64,000 nucleotides of DNA from Theropithecus gelada. Its lineage: Eukaryota > Chordata > Mammalia > Primates > Cercopithecidae. The notes beneath the pieces were generated by a model. The model was given only the letters and a program-made list of their open reading frames with translations. It did no database searches and was not told the DNA's origin. Each line of letters starts with the position of its first letter. The first letter of the stretch is position 1. The stretch covers positions 106,766,688 to 106,830,687 of the forward strand of contig NC_037672.1 of NCBI RefSeq assembly GCF_003255815.1. The letters are read 5' to 3'. A program made the position numbers and the translations under genes. Shown one piece after another: positions 12,751-24,824 of this stretch.

Positions 12751-13240
12751 CTGGGAATGGATAAAGCAAATGTGGTATATATACAACATGGAATCCTACA
12801 CAGACATAAAGAAGAATAAAATTATTCCCTTTGCAGCAACACGGATGTTGCTGGAGGCCATTATCCTAAGCGAGTTAACACAGGAACAGAAAACCAAATA
12901 TTGTATGTACCCAATTATAAGTGGGAGCTAAACATTGAGTACACACGGGCACAAAGAAGGGAACCACAGACACTGGGGCCTACTTGAAAGTGAACGGTGA
13001 GAGGATGGTGGACGAGGACTGAAAAAGTACCTATTGGGTACTATGCTCATTATATAGGTGACAAAATTATGTTTACACCAAATCCCCGTGACACACCATC
13101 TACCAATGTAACAAACCTGCACTGCATATGAACCTAAAATAAAAGTTGAAAAGAAAAAAGAAAATATTTTAATACATATATATATGTTGTGTGAGTGTGT
13201 GTGTGTGTGTATAACAATTAAAAAATACAAAAAGTTTTTT
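12751..13240 (+). mobile_element. 5'-truncated primate L1 3' end (L1PA/L1PB type)
   Basis: About 490 bp covering the end of ORF2 and the 3'UTR: 'tactgggcacaaagaaggga'-like and GTGGGAGCTAAA motifs, then CTGCACTGCATATGAACC. It ends in an A-rich tail interrupted by a (TG)n run at about 13187-13212. An exact 13-bp target duplication taaagcctcccac is at 12738-12750 and 13241-13253. Confidence 0.9.
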
Positions 13241-13253
13241 TAAAGCCTCCCAC

Positions 13254-13744
13254 TTAGGAAGGGCATGAGTGACACTGACACTTTTCCTTTCTGATCGTCT
13301 CCCATCCTGTTTGCTAGCTGTTCATTCTGAGCCTTCCAAATGGCATTAAGAGATGGGGAGTGATAATGAGGGAGAAGAGGTATGGGGAGCAAGATGTTCT
13401 TACTTAAATTACCTGGCATTGTCATCAGTGGGCATCCCATTCTATGAACCTGGAAGATATTCAGAAAAAATACTTGAAAAATAAAAAAAATTAAAGATGT
13501 TAAGAGAAAGAAAAGTTCTTTCATTAGCAGGGTGCCTATGAAGGATTTTAGAGACATTCCATGGCTGGAGATCCTTTGACCCTGCCAAAAACGTTTCTAA
13601 TCTGGTTGTTTGCTTAACCTCTTTCCAAACCCTAAGGAACCCAAAGATCCAACTGGAGCTTCCATCTGCTATGGTCTGTTCAGAATTCCAGGCAACCATG
13701 CTGACCAATGTCTAATATTATTTCACAATGCCTCGACCTGAAGA
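13254..13744. other. unassigned DNA
   Basis: Two overlapping minus-strand open frames (13240-13557 and 13442-13708) in different phases are present. Neither resembles a known protein and the first runs into the L1 target duplication. I treat both as chance. Confidence 0.5.
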
Positions 13745-13910
13745 ATGCTATAGCAGGAGAAAGAATGTGGGCTTTCAGTCATAAGACCTGTATTTTGAAT
13801 TTCTGGCCCTTTATTTCCTGATTGCCCCTGGAGTGACTAACTCTGAGTCTCAGTTTCCTCATCTATAAAACAATATGTTATTTTAATATTTTAAATGATA
13901 ATTCTCTAGT
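13745..13910 (+). repeat. MIR relic
   Basis: Sense MIR layout: 'gtgggctttcagtcataaga', then 'ctcagtttcctcatctataa'. Confidence 0.75.
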
Positions 13911-13984
13911 CTTGACTCATCATAGAAAGGCATTAATAATTGGAAGACCAATTACACACAATGCAGGCTGATCTGGTTATTCAT

Positions 13985-14460
13985 TGCTCATAGCAAACCA
14001 CCTATAAACTTAGTAATTTAAAGGAATAATTTATTATTATCCTATGTTTGTGTAGTCTCATCTGGGTAGTTCTCTGATATGGTTACAGATGATGGCTAAG
14101 ATTTAAGTCATTTGAAGCCTTACCTGGGCTGGACATCCAAGATGGCTACGCACCTGGCCAGCAGCTAATGCTGGCTATCAGCTAAGTGTTCAGCTGACCT
14201 GACAACCAAACCACCTACATACAGACTGTCTATGTGGCTTGGCATTGTTACAATATAGAGGCTGAGTTCCAAAAGGGAGCCCTCTAAAAGCAAGTATTCT
14301 AAAAGGCCTATTGGGAGGCTGAAAGCCTTCACAGAAGTTAGTGCATAACATCACTTCTGCCACACTTTATTGGTTAAGAAATCAAGGCAAGCTCAGATTA
14401 AAGGAGAGGGAAATTAAACTCCATTTCATGATATGAAGACAGTATGCCATGTCAGAAGAG
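13985..14460 (+). repeat. ancient interspersed repeat, class uncertain
   Basis: The sequence has a layout I have met repeatedly in mammalian DNA: 'gggtagttctctgatatgg', 'ggacatccaagatggct', 'tattggttaagaaatcaagg', 'aaactccatttcatgatatg'. I cannot name the family with confidence. An LTR or DNA-transposon relic is likely. Confidence 0.4.
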
Positions 14461-15144
14461 AACCAACTGTTTATAGACTATCTACCCCAAATGACTGTGG
14501 AGGAAAGTAGGAAGCCAAGGAAGGGGCAAAAATAGTACCTGTGAGTTCCCTCAAATGAGATGCACATGAGGATAAAATTACAAGTTCTTAAATTTTTTAT
14601 CTTTTGCTTTTAAAAGTTCTAATTGTTGTATAAAGTAAATAAAATAGTAGTGCTGTGGTACATGTATGGTACATGCTCCAAAAAAATCAGTAACAGGAAT
14701 GAAGGCAAGGAATTATCTGTCTTCTGCTGCAGTAAGTAAGCTTCTTACACAGTAAGAGAGTATAAGAATTGGTGACACAGGTCCCCACTTGTTTTTTACC
14801 ATATATATAGGAGAAATATTTGCTTTTTATAAGTAATAATAGAGATGTGTAACCTATAATATTTGGAGACCACTGACAGGGTGTCCCGTTTCTGCCCAGA
14901 CGTGGGGATGACTTCAAGTCAACGGATTCATGCATCAGTATGTGCTTAGAAACAGAAAAAGACTAAAAAAGCTAGAATGATTTCTAGAATACTAATTATT
15001 AAATCATGGTATCTGTTGACTTGTTTCTATTGTTCTGGAATATGACTAGCAGAATCTAATCTAAGATGACAGAAGTGCCTGAGTATCTATATTTTTACCG
15101 ACATAATTAATACTCACCATAAGAAATGTATGTGGTAGATTATA
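14461..15144. other. unassigned DNA
   Basis: No gene or repeat recognised. Confidence 0.5.
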
Positions 15145-15640
15145 GACAGCTGCAAAGTATGTAACACTCCTCCCACTAAAGGATGAGATCCACATTACTC
15201 CCCCTTAAATCGTGGGCTCTGTGACTAATTGACTAACAGAATGTGGCACAAGAGATGTTGAACCAGTTTCTGGGCCTTAGGATGCTGGCAGCTTTCACTT
15301 TCTGTCTTTTTGTGATACTTGTTCTTGGAAACCAGCTGCATGCTGTTGAGGGAGCCCAAACAGCCCAATGGGGAGGACCATGTGAGGAGGAACTGAGAAC
15401 CCTGGTCAACAGCCCATTTAATCTCCTAGTTAACAGCACCAACTTACCAGCTATGTAAGTGAGTCATCTTAGAAATGGATCCTGCAGCCCCAGTTGAGCT
15501 ATCCCAGTTGACGCCACACGAAACAAAGTCAAATCCTATCCAGATTGCAGGTTTGTAAGCAAATTAAATGATTATTGCTATTAGAAACCACCAAGTTGTA
15601 GGGTGGCTGATTATACAATGTAATGTCCTAACCTTAGCTG
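15145..15640 (+). repeat. MaLR LTR relic (MLT1-like)
   Basis: MLT1-type 3' end: 'attgcaggtttgtaagcaaa', a TAAATGATTATTG polyadenylation region, and a decayed 'accaccaagttgtagggtgg'. Two opposite open frames at 15233-15458 lie inside it and are not genes. Confidence 0.6.
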
Positions 15641-17549
15641 TTCAAATTGTAAGTTTAATATTGCCTTTCCCCAATAAATTAAAGATAATGAGCTTCATCT
15701 AACATAAGAATCTACCATCACATTTTATGGTGAGTAATGCAACAGATCTAAGCTATAATGTGACATGCTATCACATAAATAGTAAAAATAAATAGTAAAA
15801 AATATCACATGCCCCCAACATGATCACCTTCATCTCTGAACGTGACCTTGCTATCACACATCAGAAGGTAGAGGCCCCCATAGTCATCATAGATGTGCCT
15901 CAACCCATCCTCAGCCTTTTGACTGATTTCTCCCTATAACCAATGACATCTATTGGTGAGATTAATGATTTGTGCTTTAAAGACAGTATGATATGTGATT
16001 ATGAAAGGGAATAAAACTCCAGGCTCGTAGGGACTAAATCTGTGTCCTCAGCCTCATAAGTGGTCCGTTTTGACCATTTAACCTCAAACGAATAAAAAAA
16101 GTAACAGAAAACATATTGAAAACTTCGTAAAATCAATTAGGTTGTTTCATACAATAGCATTAAAATGAGGCTCCACTGTAGTGAACCAAAAACATTTAGA
16201 GGCCGTATAGACAGTGTTATACCTTATCTTTATAATTAATATTTTATATACGTGGTCTATGGAAAACTGGAAGTAGTCACCAAGTCAATCTACATTGTTC
16301 ATGTATAGTAACACTAAGAAACTAGTACCAATAGTAACCAGTAACACTGAGAAAAGTCCTAGATTACCAACTTCGTTAGAAACACTAATCGTTGCTTTAA
16401 AATTACTTAAATATATGTTTTTTAGTTTCCTGCAACAGTACTTTGAACATCTCCATTTGGATATATATATTTATATATATAATCTATGTAACTTGTTTGT
16501 GTTGGACAAGGACCAAGTGGAGAAAAAAGTATCAATGCAAGACAAAACATAAAACAAAAGGGAAATAAGGAACCATCTACCCTGTGCTTCAAGAAAGCAG
16601 AAGAGATCAGAACTGCTGATGTTAGTCTGAGTCAAAGATGCCAAAAGGACCTTAGGAAGTGCTCCGTGAAAGCCATGGTTACCCTTTGATCTCACCACGG
16701 CTGGCATAGCGCTAGCGAGACAGAGCTCGACAGGTTTCATTCTGGTTTAGTCTGGTGCCCAGATTAGCAACAGATTCATTTAATAATTTTTAACATGATA
16801 CAGAAGAAAATCTAAATGTACAATCTGCCTGTGTGCCTGGAGATTTTTCCCTTAGCTTGATGCATTGCCTTTTGATGAACATTTATCTCAGCAAATCTTA
16901 TTTCTGTACACTAAGGAATTTTCTAGTTCTAGAAGAGCTTTTAAATCCTTTGGCAGAGATTCACTCATCCTAGTAAAACAATAGCTGGCAGATACACACA
17001 GTCTACAGGAAATCAGGGTAACAAGTTAGGTCATTTTTTAGGTGAGCTACTTGGCAAACTTTGATTTGTCCTTCACAAAATGAAGATTTGTTTTCTTAAA
17101 TGAAAGTACATAATTTCTTTTTATTCTCTATTCTAAAAGTCAATAAACAAATCATCAAATAAAATCTGGTTTATACCAGCTTTCATGACTCACATCTGGG
17201 CTATGTAGCTCACGACAATATTTTCCACCATAATATTTCTGTAAAAATCATCCTAGAACATATTAAATCCAAAGAAAACAATATAGTTTATTTGGAGGTC
17301 AGCCATCAACACTTACACCAAAAATTTTCTTACCTCCCTATAATTTTGATACCTGACCTTTAGTCACTAAGATGTAAGTACGTAGAATATGTCTTTAAAA
17401 CAACTGATTAGATTATATTCAGCTATTTTGCCTGGAGATCAGGAGGAAAGATGTAAGTAACGTCAAATCTGAATTAACTCCTCCCCATATACCAATCAGC
17501 TGCTAGTTCTTTGTTATCTAAGAATGTCTTCCACATTGTATCAGAATTT
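15641..17549. other. unassigned AT-rich DNA
   Basis: No gene or clear repeat. There is a short (TA)n-like run at about 16458-16482. Confidence 0.5.
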
Positions 17550-17650
17550 GAGAGAAAGTCCCATGAGGGCAGAGGCCACCTTTTCTTGCTCACCATTGCA
17601 TCCTCTGACCTAACACAGCTCCCAGCACCCAGTAAGTACTTAGCACATAT
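17550..17650 (+). repeat. L2 relic
   Basis: L2 3' pattern: 'cccatgagggcagaggccac', 'gcacccagtaagtacttag'. Confidence 0.6.
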
Positions 17651-17984
17651 TGGGAGGATGACTACAGCATGAGACCCTCCTCAAAGCCATCTTTTCTACA
17701 TTCTAAAATCAAATCTATATTAGCACCCCTCTTCTGCCTTAAAAAATTATTTTTAGAAAGACCTTTTTAAAACATTACATGTGTGAGTCAACATATTGGG
17801 TTCAGATAGATAGGTGTAGTAGGGCAGCTAGCTGGCACTGACCATCCAGTCTGAAATGTACCTCTCACCCACATGCCATCCCCCTCTGCCCCCATATCTC
17901 TTGATCCCCTTTCCTTGTTTTATTGATCTTTGTAAAAATTATCCTCAGAGATGTTCTATAAATTTCATGTCACTTGTCTATTGA

Positions 17985-18095
17985 CTTCTAATAGAATATA
18001 AGTGCATGAGGTCAGGAACTTTATTTTGCTTTATCCAGTGTTTCTACTGCCTAGGAAAATGTCTGGTACACAGCAGATGTTCATTTTATGTAATG
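17985..18095 (+). repeat. L2 relic
   Basis: L2 3' pattern: 'tgcatgaggtcaggaacttt', then 'atgtctggtacacagcagat'. The stretch 17651-17984 between this and the previous L2 piece is unassigned. Confidence 0.6.
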
Positions 18096-18099
18096 GATG

Positions 18100-18144
18100 G
18101 ATAGGAAGGAAGGAAGGGAGGGAGGGAGGGAGGGAGGGAGGGAA
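18100..18144 (+). repeat. (GGAA)n/(GGGA)n microsatellite
   Basis: Four-base purine units change from GGAA to GGGA along the tract. Confidence 0.95.
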
Positions 18145-18182
18145 AGAAGAAACTCAGTGGGCTGCCATGGTAAAAATGCTTA

Positions 18183-18616
18183 CGGGTTGAATTGTGTTTC
18201 TTCAAAGAGATATGCTCAAGTTCTAACCTACAATACCTATGTATATGACCTTATTTGGAAATGGTCTTTGTAGATATAATCAAATTAATACGACGTCATA
18301 CTAGATTAGAGTAGGTCCTAATCCAATATGGCTGCTGTCCTTATAAAAAGAAAAGAGATTCAGACACACTCAAAAGGAGGACGGCCATGTGAAGACAGGC
18401 AGAGATTGGAGTTCTTCTGCCACAAGCCAAGAAATGCCCGGTACTATCATAAACTGTAAGAGGCAAGGAAGGGTCCTCCTCTAGAGGCTTCAGAGGGAGC
18501 ATGGTCCTGCCAACATCTCGATTTCCCAGTCTCAAGAATTGGGAGAGAATAAATTTCTATTATTTTAAGCCACAGTTTATGATACTTTATTACAACAGCC
18601 CTAGAAAACTAATACA
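18183..18616 (+). repeat. MaLR-type solo LTR relic
   Basis: Layout of an ERVL-MaLR LTR. It has 'ggttgaattgtgtttctt' at the start and 'gaccttatttggaaatgg'. It also has 'ggccatgtgaagacaggcag', 'gagagaataaatttctatta' and a terminal 'gaaaactaatacaac'. The subfamily cannot be fixed by eye. Confidence 0.6.
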
Positions 18617-18867
18617 ACTGGGCACAATAAAAGAAGGGTATATTAAGGGAAGGGTCTCAAAAACCAGAGTGGAAGATTATAGAAAGACAAACTTTGCCTA
18701 ACTAAAACATTTCCTGCAATATTCAACCAAAGCTGGTTGTAGAACAATGAATAAATAAAAGATGTACTAGGAATTTTAGAAAGGAAATTCTTAGAGCAAT
18801 AGGTCACATTATTCTTTTTAAAAACCTAATTATTTTTCTTAGTTTAGTACTTAATCTGTCTTTTCTT

Positions 18868-18873
<6 letters not shown>

Positions 18874-18900
<27 letters not shown>

Positions 18901-19207
18901 AGACAGAGTTTTGCTCTTGTTGCCCAGGCTGGAGTGCAATGGTGCAATCTCGGCTCACTTGCAACCTCCGCCTCCCAGGTTCAAGCTATTCTCCTGCTTC
19001 AGCCTCCCAAGTAGCTGGGATTGCAGGCATGCACCACCACACCCAGCTAATTTTGTATTTTTAGTAGAGACAGGGTTTCTCCATGTCTCTACTAAAGAGA
19101 CTCCATGTCTCTGGTCAGGCTGGTCTCGAACTCCTGACCTCAGGTGATCCGCCCGCCTTGGCCTCTCCAAGTGCTGGGATTACAGGCATGAGCCACTGTG
19201 CCCAGCC
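18874..19207 (-). mobile_element. Alu with internal 22-bp duplication
   Basis: Antisense Alu with a T run of about 30. The target duplication tcttttcttaattttt is at 18859-18874 and 19208-19223. At 19079-19112 the motif ctccatgtctct occurs twice, 22 bp apart, in place of the usual single copy. The intervening tctctactaaa (19086-19096) is the reverse complement of 19060-19070. Confidence 0.92.
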
Positions 19208-19569
19208 TCTTTTCTTAATTTTTATTGCAAGTTTGCCTAACAAATACTATCTTTGGGATGCCTAACAACTTAAGAAATAGACAAATCTGACACTAAAGTT
19301 CAATCTCTTACCAATGGGCTAATATTTTACCTCAGATGCCAAACTGCAACTTTTCAGATGGCAGATACGCAATTTTGTTACTTTTATAATTCTATTAATT
19401 TTACTGGAGGTACTTTAAATTTTATATTTAATATTTAATTATTTTGTTTTGACCCTATTTTAAAGCAAATCCTGTTTATTCCTTTGGCCATCTAACCATT
19501 AATATATTTGAAATACAAAACAGACAATAATAGTAATAATCTCAGAGCTATGATTTTTAAACACTATGT

Positions 19570-19700
19570 GTTAGACATACTTATAAACTCTTTTGTAGAT
19601 TAGTCTTTTAAGTCTAAATAACTCTAAGAGAAATGCAATTAATAACCTATTAATAATTTAGCAGGTGGAAACACTGAAGCTTTGAAATGTATAATGCAAT
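19570..19700 (-). repeat. MIR relic
   Basis: Antisense MIR pattern from 'ttagacatacttataaact' through a decayed 'aataatttagcaggtggaaa'. The stretch 19224-19569 beside it is unassigned. Confidence 0.55.
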
Positions 19701-19759
19701 GTGTCTCTAGTATTTCACCTTGGTTACAGGTAGGCTCTGACAAGCCAGATATCTAGTTA

Positions 19760-20093
19760 TAATCATTTCTCAGTAATTGTGGGGGACTAGTTCCACGACC
19801 TCCCAAGGACATCATAATCCACGGAGTCCTTTGCAGATTATGTTTGAGTCCCTTATATTAAATGGTGTAGTATTTTGCATATAAACTACACACATTAGGT
19901 ATTACTTATAATAATACAATGCAAATGCTATGTAAGTAGCTGTTATACTACAGAGTTTAGTCAATAACAACAGGAAAAAAAGTTTGTACATGTTCAGTAT
20001 AGACACAACCATCCTTTTCTCCTCCCTGAATATTTTCAAATCACAGTTGGTTGAAACCAAGGATACTAAACCCATAGAAATGGAGGCTGACTG
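19760..20093. mobile_element. non-autonomous pogo-type transposon (Tigger4/Zombi-like)
   Basis: A 334-bp element with decayed terminal inverted repeats (TAATCATTTCTCAG at the left, GGAGGCTGACTG at the right) and flanking TA dinucleotides at 19758-19759 and 20094-20095. Internal motifs 'gtgggggactagttcc' and 'gtcccttatattaaatggtg' fit the Tigger4/Zombi pattern as I remember it. No transposase frame is seen. Confidence 0.75.
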
Positions 20094-21324
20094 TATATAC
20101 AAGTCATATGTAATTCGTCTATATTCCCATAGCTAGTAAGTGGTGGAGCCAGGTTTGTGCTCAGGCGATCTGGCTACACCTTTATACACTATTCTACAGT
20201 CATGTCTTTTTTATGGAGATATGTGTTTTTCCTGAAGTTGGCTCACTCATACTGACAGTACTACAAGTCATATAATAAAATCATTTCTCAGTTGCCAGTA
20301 ATGGTGAAAATGAACACTCACCTTTCGGATGAATCCTGTAATATGGTTTGTTACGTTTGACAAGATACGATTTGGAAGGTTCACAAGACTTTGTACATTA
20401 GGAGACATGACTTATTAATGTACCATTAATGGAAAGTGTTACTAAATACTAAAATTCTGCAGAATCAATTGCTCCTTTTTTTTTTTTTTTTTTGGCTTTT
20501 GAACTAAACTTACTCTCCATGGCAGCTTAAAAAGAGAAGTCCCATGAAAGTTTTAAACTCTATCCAAACCCAGGACAATCCATCCTCTGTTTAGATGTGC
20601 CTCCACCCATCTCAGATTTTGATGTAATTTGTCAATCTGCCATGTCCTTGTTCAAATACTGCAGTATGTACTCTCTCAGCTCTTATGCCAAAAACCACAT
20701 GAGTCTCCTAACTTCAGGAATATGTTGGGTAAATATTCTCACCCAATGAACTGCTTTTGAACACTTATTGGTTTGCATCTAATATTATATATCACTAATT
20801 TGTATCCTCTTCACTTCAAAAAACATAAAATTCACCCTTTGAACACATCACATGTCCCTGAATATGTAAGCCCTCTAACCAAATCTTCAGCCGCCGTTCT
20901 CATGAGAGTTTTTTATCTAATGAGATTACACTGAACTCAAATCTAAAATAGATTTGCGTTTAGGATTAAAGTGATGATTCTTTCTCCTTTATAAAATTTG
21001 CTGCCAAAATAGGTTGGTAGTTAGAATACCTCCACAAGACTCTTGATGGCTCACAAAACTTCTGTTTTCTGGACTTAAAATGTGTAATGAGAGGTTTCAA
21101 TGATGTCAAACTAGTTATAGGGAGAATTTGATCAGCCACTTTTAAATTTCTAGGCATTAGAGCAAACCCATTTAAGTTTATATTAATGAGTTAGTATAAA
21201 CTTTCCCTGGGAAGGTTCTCTGTGATCCTCAGTTGGAATTCTGCAAGCATAAAAGCAAGTCAGTAAGTCCAGAAGGCTTTATTTATTAAATTACCAAATC
21301 ACAATAAAATAAAACTAGAAGGAA
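20094..21324. other. unassigned AT-rich DNA
   Basis: Contains an isolated T run at about 20478-20495 with no attached Alu or L1. Otherwise nothing recognised. Confidence 0.5.
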
Positions 21325-21440
21325 CTGTGCAGATAATCTATAAACTCATTATTTTACAGGTGATAAAATTGAGGCCGTGGAAGACACTGACTTTACACAT
21401 GACTAGGTTTCTAGCCCAGTGTACTCTCCACTGCTTCAGA
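21325..21440 (-). repeat. MIR relic
   Basis: Antisense MIR core: 'attattttacaggtgataaa', then 'attgaggccgtggaagac'. Confidence 0.6.
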
Positions 21441-23166
21441 CTGTTTCTTGTTTCTCAGAACCTGGTATTCTGAGGTAGTTCCTGCCAATAGTCACACAGA
21501 GAATGAGTCTTTTTTTTTTTTTTTTTTAAGGTACAAAGAAAGACTGAGAACAAATAATTCGTTTAAATATCAGTTTTTACTTTTTGTCTCCACCCTAGGT
21601 TCCCTGCTTCTTCCTCTGGCTCTCACCTCCTCAGTCCCACCCTGCCTACCACACTCCCACTCTCTGTGTCACCCCCCACAAAAGAAACAAAGCTGGGCAT
21701 GAGTTCTGTTACTTTTTTTTTAACCCCTCCTATAGCCACACCATTATTTTCCATAATTCCTCTCTATTATTTTCCATAAACTCAAGAGGAAATTATACAT
21801 CCTAGCACAAGCAGCCTCCTATGACTTTGTTGACTAATGCCTGAAGGAAAAAGCTATTACTTCCTGTGGCCAAGTTATAGCTACAATTTTAGTTTCTTCT
21901 TGAGATCACCTTCTATATGACAATATAAAATTACAAAGTGCCAATTTAACTTCTGAAAAATAAACTTCTTTTGTTATCCTACTAAACAGAAATCCATGTT
22001 AAAATAAAAATAGTTGTACACTTTTTATCTCTATACTATTATAATTTTCTGAAAAATAAGTCATTTTTACTTGTATCTGTGTTCAATAATGAGAAGGAAA
22101 ACCCATAAGTATTATTTGTTTTCTAATCAGAAAGCAGGCTAGAAGATACCATCGGTCACTTATAGTCTTACTTCTAATCTAATAGAGGCAATAAACCCAT
22201 ATCAGAGCCACCAATTGCTTTGAGTCCTCAATCAAGTCTTTGTATATTCTATAAGGGAAAAATTCATCCAAAAAACACACTATGAGAAAAATCTCTGTTT
22301 TCTGGAAGACATTTAGTATGATGTCAGCCATCTGAACTGTGGTTCTTTTATTGGTTCATTACATTTTATTTTAAAGATTAACTGATTTTGCTCTTCAGTG
22401 ATCCCATATTTCTGAACCTGCAGATTTCTTGAGATTGCGCAGACATCCATTTCACTTCAGGTACTTGTGGTTTATCTCAACTGATGAGATATTCAGAAAT
22501 AACTCTACATAGCAGAATTTTATGAACAAAAGCAATTCAAACTAGACACAAAGACTATCCAAAAGGTTTTACACCAGACACACTGTGGTTCCCCCATGGA
22601 ATGCAGAGAATTTTAATAACATTATTTAATGAAGATCTGAAGACCGGACTCATTCTATCATGTATCAACTATGGTAATGATATGTTTAATATTGCACACA
22701 TAGCAGTATTTTAATAGTAGAATTATTCAATAAGCATATAGAAATGTATTTTGCTATTAAAATCAAATCAAACCTCATGAGGATAATGTCACTAAGATTC
22801 TAATCATAGAAAAAGGTTCAAAAGTACTTCATTGAAATCCAAATTCTGGAAACTAAATTCAAATTCCTTTAGAGCACATGGAAACAATTTTCTTTCCTTT
22901 TAGTACTCAAAAATAATATGATTTATTCCCTATAATATTGTTATTTCACTGTTTTCAACGTCACCTTGCTTATGAGGTTTCTGCATTTATAATTCCTCTG
23001 AAAAGCATATAAGTAGACAACTATTTTACTGTTATGTGTGGATATTTTTCCAGAAAATTTTATGGGTGAAATGTAGAACCGAGACTGAATAATGTGGACA
23101 CTGAATGTGAGGATAAGTCTTTAGAGCCAAAAATTTCCAGGAAGCAAGAGTTTCCCAACCCTGCAC
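21441..23166. other. unassigned AT-rich DNA
   Basis: A T run lies at about 21508-21528 and a C/T-rich stretch at 21590-21680. No gene or family recognised. Confidence 0.5.
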
Positions 23167-23276
23167 AATTTTATCAATTACTCATCCCGTATTATTTAGT
23201 ACTTAATATCTTATGCATATTAATATCTTATGCATATTAAGTACTAAATAATACGGGATGAGTAATTGATAAAATT
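23167..23276. repeat. 110-bp palindrome with perfect 43-bp arms
   Basis: Positions 23167-23209 and 23234-23276 are exact reverse complements, separated by 24 bp. The centre holds two tandem copies of taatatcttatgcatat (23204-23220 and 23221-23237). No transposon family recognised. Confidence 0.95.
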
Positions 23277-24089
23277 CTATAGCAAAAAAAAAATAGCCCT
23301 ACATTACTCTTTGTGTGAACAAATTTTCACTGAAAAATAAAGCGATTTCAAAATTTTTCAAATTTGCCTATAACCTTTAAATCAGAGTAGAATGAAAGTT
23401 CATGCAAATTTCTCCAATGAGTTCTTAAAGTGCATGCTGTGCTTTAAAAATCTATACCTGTAGGAATTACATCCAGTCATTAAACTTGTTTGAAATAGTA
23501 ATGGATGAAACCACAGTTACTGTTTCCAAGAGTATGCAGAAACACATCTGAACCTAGCACGTTTTTGCTGACCTTAAAATATATGATATAAGTACTTCAT
23601 TTCTAATACTTAAAACATGTATGCATACCTGTTATAACAAGAAAATGGGATTAAAAGGCAATTGAGACATAGACAGAAAATAACTCTTTAACACTTCTAT
23701 TATTTTAACCAATACTACTTCTGAGTATCAGATTGTGAAATCACTGCAGTGCTGTTAACAGTTAAGTGACCCAATTTACACCTTCTGTGTTACGGGCTCT
23801 TAACCAGTGTTACTAAAAACCTAGCTATCTTGGCCTTCCTTTCACTGATCAACCTATAAAATGCAGGGACCTATGATCATATCAGAAATGAAAAGACTTC
23901 GCTATTTAGTATCTATATCTTAATGTTCCTATATGTTGGTCTTCTTCAGTGTTATTATACATGTTAAAGACTTTTCATGCCTAAATAAATAAATAAATAA
24001 AGTACTCCAATTTTGATAAAGACACAATTATGGGTCAATGCTGCTGTTGTAGTAACTCCTACAAAAGGAAGTTAAAGAATAAAGTAGTC
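23277..24089. other. unassigned DNA
   Basis: Holds a short (TAAA)n run at about 23981-24001 and the left target duplication of the next Alu. No gene seen. Confidence 0.5.
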
Positions 24090-24374
24090 GGCCAGGCGCG
24101 GTGGCTCATGCCTGTAATCCCAGCACTTTGGGACGCCGAGGTGGGCGGATCATGAAGTCAAGAGATTGAGACCATCCTGGCTAACCCCGTCTCTACTAAA
24201 AATACAAAAAATTAGCCAGGCGTGGTGGCAGGCGCCTGTAGTCCCAGCTACTCGGGAGACTGAGGCAGGAGAATGGCGTGAACTTGGGTGGTGGAGCTGG
24301 CAATGAGCTGAGATCGCGCCACTGCAGTCTAACCTGGGTGACAGAGCAAGACTCCGTCTCAAAAACAACAAAAA
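24090..24374 (+). mobile_element. AluY-like
   Basis: Sense Alu with a young-type left arm (gaccatcctggctaac) and a short deletion after it. The target duplication aaagaataaag-t/c-agtc is at 24074-24089 and 24375-24390. Confidence 0.9.
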
Positions 24375-24534
24375 AAAGAATAAAGCAGTCACAAGTCTCC
24401 GCAAAATAGGCATATTCTTTCAGAGAAACTAATAAAATTTTAAAATAACATCAACTATTAAGTCACTTTTTATAATTGTACTTATCATATTCTGTAATTT
24501 AAGCATAATGCTCCAAATAACTTTTTATTTTTTA

Positions 24535-24824
24535 CTTATTTTATTTATTTATTTATTTTGAGACAGAATCTCACTCTGTTGCCAGTGCAGCGGCACAATC
24601 TGGGCTCAACGCAACCTCCAACTCCCCAGTTCAAGTGATTCTCCTGCCTCAGCCTCCCAAGTAGCTAAGATTACAGGCATGCGCCACCACGTCCAGCTAA
24701 TTTTTGTATTTTCAGTAGAGCCGGGGTTTCATCATGTTGGCCAGGATGGTCTAGATCTCCTGACCTTGTGATCCACCCGCCTCGGGCTCCCAAAGTGCTG
24801 GGATTACAGGCGTGATCCACGGCC
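24535..24824 (-). mobile_element. Alu
   Basis: Antisense Alu whose tail became a (TTTA)n run. Imperfect target duplication 'aactttttatt' near 24519 and 24825. Confidence 0.88.

Noticed and set aside
15233..15458. opposed frames resembling a short secreted peptide
   Set aside because: They lie inside an MLT1-like LTR relic.
18100..18144. possible G-quadruplex or regulatory purine tract
   Set aside because: It is a simple GGAA/GGGA microsatellite with no gene nearby to regulate.
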